Of a stretch of DNA of 64,000 nucleotides, positions 58,786-64,000 are shown in pieces. Origin of the DNA: Oscillospiraceae bacterium (lineage in GTDB: Bacteria > Bacillota > Clostridia > Oscillospirales > Oscillospiraceae); NCBI GenBank assembly GCA_020025535.1, contig JAHHRY010000001.1, positions 124,001 through 188,000 on the forward strand, read 5' to 3'. The position numbers and the translations under genes are program-made. The notes under the pieces were generated by a model. The model ran no database searches and had not been told where the DNA came from. It saw only the letters and a list, made by a program, of their open reading frames with translations. The stretch's first letter is position 1; each line of letters begins with the position of its first letter.

Positions 58786-60912
58786 TTACATCAGAGGCTC
58801 CAGACCCAGAACCGGATGGTTCTTCTCGGTCAGCCAGTTCAGCAGCTCTTCGCAGTCGGTGGTAACGGTTTCGTCGGCCACCATATCCACGAAGTTATCG
58901 ATGCCGTACATTTCCTTGGCAGTCTTGTTCAGGCGCTCGCCCACATCGTCCTTCAGTTCCTTGGGCATCCAGACGATACGCTCGATACCGCCTTCGGCAG
59001 CAATGAACTTCTTGGAGGAGATGAAGTGACGGCCATGGCCCATATAGCCGGGAGTCTGGACACCGCCGCCGGTACAGGATGCCAGCTCGCCGAAGGTCAT
59101 GCCTGCGGGGGTCATGCCGCTGTACTCACGGTTGACGATGATAAAGCCGTTGCTCATAGGCTCAATACCGCAGATACACTCGAAGCAGCCGCAGGAAGTC
59201 ATGGGATCCTCCAGGATGGAGTACAGAGTGACATTCTCTACAGCACCGTGGGTAGCTTCTGCAACGGTCTTGTTGACGGACTCAAAGCGGCCGGTACGCT
59301 CATCCAGGCAGCCTTCCTTGAAGATGGGCTGGCAGGGGCCGTTGGGGTTCAGCTCGTTGGTAGCCTTTGCATCCAGCCAGGACACGGCACCGCACAGACC
59401 CAGACGCTCGGGAGTAACCACGCAGCAATGAGCAGGTGCAAAGGACTGGCACAGGATACAGGTGTAGAAGCGGTCAACGGCTTCGTCGGTCATGGATGCC
59501 AGACGGTCATCACGCTGGTTGTAACGGGGAATTGCCATTTCGTCACGGAACTTGCCGGCTTCTGCGGCATCGGTGATCAGCGTGATCTGGCACTTGTCAA
59601 CGACGGCGTCAAACTCGTTCATAATCATTACGTACAGAACTTCAGCGAAGTCCTTCAGGCGCAGGCCGGCCTCGTATGCAGCATTGCTGACACGGACACG
59701 AACCTGGTTACGCTGACCGGTGTGCATGACACCTTCCATGTAGTTGAACCAGGAGTGGAACTTACGCTCGATAACGGACTCAAAGTCCACCTGCATCTTC
59801 TTGCCGGCAACCTCTACATAGGTAGCCAGAGCCAGTTCCTTGGCCTCGTCCATGTCGGGTCCGATGATGTTGATCTTGTGATCCTCGATCTCGTTCAGAT
59901 CACGCATGACAACCAGCTCGGCAGTGGGGTTCTTGCCGGAGTAGAACTCGCAGTGCATATCGGCCTTACGGATGATTTCGCCTTCAAATGCGGCAGCGAA
60001 TGCAACAGGAATCGGCAGTTCCGTGGTCTTGATCTTGATCTCACGCAGCTCCAGAGACTTCTTGACAGTCTCTGCGTGATCGCAGACAGACTCCAGAGCA
60101 CCGGGAACCTGATTCTCGCCCAGGTCGATGTCCACGACCACGGGGAAGCCCAGTGCGATTGCGCCTGCACCGGCGGACACCACGACGGAATCGATGGCAC
60201 CGAAGGTGTTTACGAATGCGGGCACTCTGTTCTTGGTGTAGTCCAGCAGATCAGCCAGCTTACCGGGCTGGATATTGCCGAAGATCAGAGCGGCACGGAT
60301 AGCAACGGTAACAACATGGATGACGGAGGTGACATCGTGGCCCAGAGGCACGACACGGTACTCAAGACCAATCTTCACGCCGCCCTCGGCGCACTGTTCA
60401 ATGACGTCGCCGATCAGGAAAGACATAATGCCCTTGGACTGGTAATCCTTGACAACCTTGACTACGTCGGCGGCATTGTCAGCCTTGCCCAGAATAACGG
60501 CAACGCCGGGGATATCGCCGGTAACCAAGGGAACACCCAGGCTGCGGATGACGGGGTCGGGAACGAAACCAATGCCGGAGTCATTCTCATAGGGCTTTGC
60601 GCCATCGACATACTTCAGGCCTTCGATGATTTCAGCACCCACGGCGGTAGCGAGGCCGGCATTCAGTGCCTGACCCAGATCCTCCTGATTGGTAATCAGG
60701 CTCTTCAGCACACCGACACAGGCAGGCAGATCACCCAAGGTCTTTACTTTCACACCGGTGGCTGCATAGATTGTAGGGAAATAGTATGCAGTATCGGGGA
60801 AGGCAATTTCTTTGTCAGCACCGTACTTGGCGATGGCATCATTGACGGCACCTTCCGTCAGGCCGGCCACGGCATTGGAGCCACCATAGATCAAATCGGT
60901 TAATACGCTCAT
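58786..60912 (-). CDS. acsB: CO-methylating acetyl-CoA synthase (AcsB)
   Basis: It joins CO, a methyl group from the corrinoid protein and CoA into acetyl-CoA. From ATG 60912 (GGGAGG seven nt upstream) it has 708 residues. The A-cluster ligands are complete and in register with Moorella AcsB: C485, C488, C497, C507 (CILCQSFAPAHCC...LGLCG) for the [4Fe-4S] cluster, and C574-Gly-C576 for the nickel pair, all exactly 21 positions lower. The N-terminal CODH-contact domain is present. It lies between two DUF3786-like or RACo genes and 3' of the AcsC-AcsE fusion. The CO dehydrogenase gene is not in the window. Confidence 0.97.
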   Translation of the reverse strand: MSVLTDLIYGGSNAVAGLTEGAVNDAIAKYGADKEIAFPDTAYYFPTIYAATGVKVKTLGDLPACVGVLKSLITNQEDLGQALNAGLATAVGAEIIEGLKYVDGAKPYENDSGIGFVPDPVIRSLGVPLVTGDIPGVAVILGKADNAADVVKVVKDYQSKGIMSFLIGDVIEQCAEGGVKIGLEYRVVPLGHDVTSVIHVVTVAIRAALIFGNIQPGKLADLLDYTKNRVPAFVNTFGAIDSVVVSAGAGAIALGFPVVVDIDLGENQVPGALESVCDHAETVKKSLELREIKIKTTELPIPVAFAAAFEGEIIRKADMHCEFYSGKNPTAELVVMRDLNEIEDHKINIIGPDMDEAKELALATYVEVAGKKMQVDFESVIERKFHSWFNYMEGVMHTGQRNQVRVRVSNAAYEAGLRLKDFAEVLYVMIMNEFDAVVDKCQITLITDAAEAGKFRDEMAIPRYNQRDDRLASMTDEAVDRFYTCILCQSFAPAHCCVVTPERLGLCGAVSWLDAKATNELNPNGPCQPIFKEGCLDERTGRFESVNKTVAEATHGAVENVTLYSILEDPMTSCGCFECICGIEPMSNGFIIVNREYSGMTPAGMTFGELASCTGGGVQTPGYMGHGRHFISSKKFIAAEGGIERIVWMPKELKDDVGERLNKTAKEMYGIDNFVDMVADETVTTDCEELLNWLTEKNHPVLGLEPLM

Positions 60913-60978
60913 GTAAATTCCTCCCAAAAATTAGTAGAAACTAAATTATATCAAGCCCCGAGGGCTGAATAAACAGAT

Positions 60979-61593
60979 TTATTGTGCCATCAGCTGCCGC
61001 AATCGTTCCAGCAGGCATCCGGCAAGATAGTAGACCGTTTCATATCGTACAAACTGCAGGGTGTTTTTATTCCACAGCAGAGTCATGGCAGCGGGAAATT
61101 CCCCGTCCGAAAAGTAGAATTTAAGCAGCATCGGCAGATCCTGAAATACTGGCATCCGGAAACCCAGATCACCGATTGCTTCCCGGGTTCCGCCCAGCAC
61201 CAGACAGGCTCTCTGAAAGCCTTCCGGATCTCTGTCAGCATCCGCAGCCAAAACATCCGCGTTCAGCGCAAGACCGCTTCCGCCCACATATACACCGGGC
61301 AGGCTGGCCACGCAGCAAAATTCGTCCGAGGCGGACGCATTGGGCTTTTTGTCACAAAGCCAGTCAAAAACGCTCAAAGTTTCTCCGAAATTTCCCTCCC
61401 GGCAATGGCAAAAGCCGTCAAAGGAAACGGTAATATGCCCGGTTTTCTTCTCTATACGAAGAGGTTCTCCGAAAAAAGTAACCTCCAGATATTTTTCCGT
61501 ATCCAACACACCGGGACGGTCGGCAAAGCCAGCCGAATCATAGGTGAGGAAGCGTTTTCTTGCCGCTTCCATCATCAGATCATAATTGTTCAT
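60979..61593 (-). CDS. DUF3786-like protein, acs-linked (copy 2)
   Basis: 204 residues if started at ATG 61593 (NNYDLMMEAARKRFLTYDSAGFADR). It shares with copy 1 the layout EVTFFGEPLRIEKK, a central variable part with CHCRE and CCVAS, and a helical MLLKFYFSDGEFPAAMTLLWNKNT. The start is uncertain: there is no good ribosome site, and a strong terminator lies directly upstream. A TATAAT five nt before the ATG raises the possibility of a leaderless transcript. It sits between the AcsC-AcsE gene and acsB. Function unknown; role in complex assembly is inferred from position only. Confidence 0.7.
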   Translation of the reverse strand: MNNYDLMMEAARKRFLTYDSAGFADRPGVLDTEKYLEVTFFGEPLRIEKKTGHITVSFDGFCHCREGNFGETLSVFDWLCDKKPNASASDEFCCVASLPGVYVGGSGLALNADVLAADADRDPEGFQRACLVLGGTREAIGDLGFRMPVFQDLPMLLKFYFSDGEFPAAMTLLWNKNTLQFVRYETVYYLAGCLLERLRQLMAQ

Positions 61594-61604
61594 AATTATA
61601 ATTG

Positions 61605-61638
61605 CAAAAACCGGGAGGGAGGTATCTCCCTCCCGGTT
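61605..61638 (-). terminator. Terminator-like hairpin after the acsC-acsE gene
   Basis: A 13-bp stem AACCGGGAGGGAG/CTCCCTCCCGGTT with a 4-nt loop and five T on the minus strand, 37 nt after the stop. It splits the acs locus and would set the ratio of fused AcsC-AcsE to AcsB if read-through is partial. Confidence 0.85.
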
Positions 61639-61674
61639 CACATTACGGGAAATGTTCCGTTAATTCCGTACAGA

Positions 61675-63957
61675 TTAGATGTCCAGGTAGGAGTCGGAGT
61701 ACAGAACGTTATTCTTGAAGATGTCGCAAGACTTGATGGTTTCCATCAGGCGCAGGTCACAGGGGTTGACGATAGCAGAGGTCAGGCCCTGCATCATAGC
61801 CATAGCAACCAGAGCGGAGTCCATGATCGGACGGACAGTCTTGGGTGCACCATTGGAGTTGTTGGACAGACCGCCGGTGGACTTCAGGCCCTCGTCTGCG
61901 AACAGCTTGATGGCGTTCAGAACGTCCATCTGCTTGTCCTGCATACCCTTAACAACCAGGAACAGGGGGTCGAACCACAAATCGTCGGAAGTCATGCCCA
62001 GAGACAGGCCACGCTCCAGCATATTGTGGCAGTGCTTCATACGCTCCTCGTTGTCCTTTGCGATGCCGTCGGCAGAGCAAAGAGCGACACAGATAGCGTC
62101 GTTGGCAGCAGCCAGGTCAATGTAGGAGATACGGGAGCCTGCGTCAGCAGAGTTGACGATGGGCTTGCCGTTGGTACGGTTGTAAACCTTGATACCAGCT
62201 TCGATTGCGCGCTTGTTGGCGGTATCCAGAGCCAGAGGAACATTGTTGAAGTTCTCCTGCAGCAGCTTGACAGCCCACATCATACGCTCGGGACCGTCCT
62301 TCTCAGCAGGTCCGATGTTGACGTCCAGGTAGGTAGCGCCGGCAGCGATCTGCTCAGCAGCACGCTTCAGGATAGGAGCGGGATCGCGCTCGTCCATAGC
62401 CTTGCGGACAGAAGGAGCGATACAGTGGATTCTCTCACCGATGGTAACAAAGGTCTGAGAATCGGGGTTGTGGCCCTTGTAGTTGACACCCATGTCAACG
62501 ACTTCGATCTTGGGCACCTTGGTAGCCAGCAGCTCGTCGAAGGACAGCTCCTTGACTTCCACAGCGGCGCCGGTAGCAGCCTTGGCGGCGTTCTCAGCAG
62601 CGGCGGCAGCGGCAGCGGCCTCGTACTCCTTGTTCTTCATGTACTTGGGCAGCTGAACAGCCTCGGTAGGACCGACAACGACGTTCCAGTTGGGCAGCTT
62701 CTCCTGAATTTCGCCCTTCATGACAGCGACCTTACCGGGAATGATCAGAGTACGGTTCTTGATCTTGTTCTCGATGTCGTTCTCCTCGAAGAACTTCTTG
62801 ATGGAGGTGGAGGAGAACTTACCGGCAGCCCATGCAGTCAGAACGGACATACCGGAAGCGTCGGTAATCAGCAGGTTGACAGGAGTATTGGCGTGCTCCA
62901 GTTCGCCGGAAACCAGGAAGTAGGTCAGAGCGAAGTCAACGGTCAGGCAGCAGGGAGCATTCTCGTCAGCACCGTTGAGGGGGTAGATCTTGGACTCCAC
63001 CTTCATGGGCTTCTGAGGATCGGTGAAGATGTTCTGACGCAGGCCGTACAGAGGCAGAGCCTGAGCCATGGACATATTCTCCATAACGATGATGGAAGCG
63101 TACTTCTCAACGAACATGGCTGCGTATGCAGTCTGCAGATGGGAATCGCCCTTGGCGATACGGGTCAGGTTCACGATGGAAGGATAGCCGAAGGAACGGT
63201 CGCCGTCCTTGATGGCGGTACGACGGACCAGAACAGCGTTTGCCAGAGTCTCCTTGGCAGTCTTGCCGGTGACATCCAGAACCAGGTTCTTGTTGCCCTT
63301 GGCTTCCAGATTCTTTACGGTATCATACAGATCGGAGATATTCTCGGCGTAAACGCCCAGAACCACGCCGGCCTCAGCAGCAACAGCGTTCATAGCTTCC
63401 CAGTTGGCAGGAGTTGCGCCGTCCAGGATGGGCTTGGAATCCTTGCAGACAGCCAGAGCAGCCTTGGCGCACTCGACATCCCAGCATTCCAGGATCAGAG
63501 CACGGCCGGTAGCGGCAGCCTTTTCCACCAGCTTGGTGTAAACAGCGGGATCGTTCTGTGTATTGGAAACGAATACGGTTTCCACATACATACGCTCGCT
63601 GATACGGTCGTAGTCAACCTTCTGCAGATCAGCCAGCTTGCTGTCCACTTCCTCGTCGGACATACCGGTAGAAACAGCAACTGCGAACAGGTTCTTATTG
63701 ACCAGAGTTTTCTCATGACGGAACAGAACAGTTTCGCCGCCCATCTTCAGATCCTTACCGAAGGTAATGGTCTTCATAGCAGGAGCGGTAGCTTCGTTCA
63801 GAGATGCCTTTGCCTCTTCGGAGAAGTACGGGCACTTATCGATGGAAGCGGCACCCTGAGCCACTTTCATACAGAATGCCATACAGGTGGGGCATCCGCA
63901 TTCCTTACAGTTCTTCTTAGGAGACATCTTAAAGATGTCAAGACCTTTCAATGCCAT
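61675..63957 (-). CDS. acsC-acsE: Fused corrinoid/iron-sulfur protein large subunit and methyltetrahydrofolate methyltransferase (AcsC-AcsE)
   Basis: 760 residues uniting two normally separate Wood-Ljungdahl proteins. Residues 1-445 are AcsC: [4Fe-4S] ligands C17, C20, C25 and C42 (NCKECGCPTCMAF ... KCPYF), a TIM barrel, and the corrinoid-binding C-terminal part (NLLITDASGMSVLTAWAAGK). Residues 446-500 form an Ala/Glu/Lys linker. Residues 503-760 are the pterin methyltransferase AcsE: TIGERIHCIAPSVRKAM, ERDPAPIL, YLDVNIGP, LALDTANKRAIEAG, DDLWFDPLFLV and GGLSNNSNGAPKTVRPI. No stop or frameshift lies between. GGAGG precedes the ATG. The small CFeSP subunit (AcsD) is not in the window. Confidence 0.93.
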   Translation of the reverse strand: MALKGLDIFKMSPKKNCKECGCPTCMAFCMKVAQGAASIDKCPYFSEEAKASLNEATAPAMKTITFGKDLKMGGETVLFRHEKTLVNKNLFAVAVSTGMSDEEVDSKLADLQKVDYDRISERMYVETVFVSNTQNDPAVYTKLVEKAAATGRALILECWDVECAKAALAVCKDSKPILDGATPANWEAMNAVAAEAGVVLGVYAENISDLYDTVKNLEAKGNKNLVLDVTGKTAKETLANAVLVRRTAIKDGDRSFGYPSIVNLTRIAKGDSHLQTAYAAMFVEKYASIIVMENMSMAQALPLYGLRQNIFTDPQKPMKVESKIYPLNGADENAPCCLTVDFALTYFLVSGELEHANTPVNLLITDASGMSVLTAWAAGKFSSTSIKKFFEENDIENKIKNRTLIIPGKVAVMKGEIQEKLPNWNVVVGPTEAVQLPKYMKNKEYEAAAAAAAAENAAKAATGAAVEVKELSFDELLATKVPKIEVVDMGVNYKGHNPDSQTFVTIGERIHCIAPSVRKAMDERDPAPILKRAAEQIAAGATYLDVNIGPAEKDGPERMMWAVKLLQENFNNVPLALDTANKRAIEAGIKVYNRTNGKPIVNSADAGSRISYIDLAAANDAICVALCSADGIAKDNEERMKHCHNMLERGLSLGMTSDDLWFDPLFLVVKGMQDKQMDVLNAIKLFADEGLKSTGGLSNNSNGAPKTVRPIMDSALVAMAMMQGLTSAIVNPCDLRLMETIKSCDIFKNNVLYSDSYLDI

Positions 63958-63977
63958 TGTATGTATCCTCCTTCCGA

Positions 63978-64000
63978 CTAGACAAGTTCAGTAATGAACT
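63978..64000 (-). CDS. 3' end of an upstream gene (window edge)
   Basis: On the minus strand the open frame ...FITELV ends at TAG 63980-63978, 20 nt before the AcsC-AcsE start, the spacing expected within an operon. Too short to identify; acsD would fit the context. Confidence 0.35.

Overview
The window looks like a chromosomal segment of an anaerobic Clostridia-type Firmicute, perhaps an Oscillospirales-like gut bacterium (inference). The evidence is a T-box in front of ileS, SepF and DivIVA, the gdpP-rplI-dnaB gene order, consensus sigma-A promoters, CCA-encoding tRNA genes, intermediate GC content, and a Wood-Ljungdahl acetyl-CoA synthase locus at the right end.

Left part (1-12.7 kb). A truncated murC, a CBS-pair protein and a hemolysin III family protein come first. 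A long minus-strand block follows, gdpP-rplI-dnaB-tilS-hpt-ftsH: c-di-AMP hydrolysis, ribosome, replication, tRNA-Ile lysidinylation, purine salvage and membrane proteolysis. RNase J, with a long structured leader, and a dihydrouridine synthase run the other way. A membrane-anchored zinc-ribbon PpiC foldase closes this part.

Middle (14.4-34.8 kb). A plus-strand run miaB-mutS-CPBP protease-mutL-miaA-hfq combines tRNA A37 modification, mismatch repair and the RNA chaperone. It continues as yggS-sepF-divIVA and an isoleucine T-box with ileS. Next are tdh-kbl (threonine to glycine plus acetyl-CoA), gdhA on the opposite strand, and an operon of two tandem DHH phosphoesterases plus surE. With GdpP, that operon could take c-di-AMP through pApA to AMP and adenosine.

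Accessory part (34.9-54.2 kb). A minus-strand operon encodes a complete carbohydrate-type ABC importer and, in the same transcription unit, two lipoproteins: one with a thermonuclease domain and one with Ig-like and duplicated OB-fold-like domains. A PHP phosphoesterase follows. Then a plus-strand operon joins a FecBCD-type metal-chelate importer to a CysG-like siroheme synthase fusion, behind a structured leader. Five tRNA genes (Tyr, Thr, Gln, Trp and a CAU tRNA that is probably Ile) flank a decayed mobile-element scar containing a broken serine recombinase.

Right end (54.3-64 kb). A DEDD exonuclease and an RluA-type pseudouridine synthase precede an acetyl-CoA synthase locus on the minus strand. 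It holds a fused CFeSP large subunit-methyltransferase (AcsC-AcsE), a DUF3786-like protein, AcsB with all six A-cluster cysteines, a RACo-type corrinoid activator and a second DUF3786-like protein. The locus continues past the window edge. The most notable items are the AcsC-AcsE fusion, the nuclease-lipoprotein/ABC importer operon, the unassigned leader RNA at 44.75-44.93 kb, and the recombinase scar with its consensus promoter and tiny ORFs.
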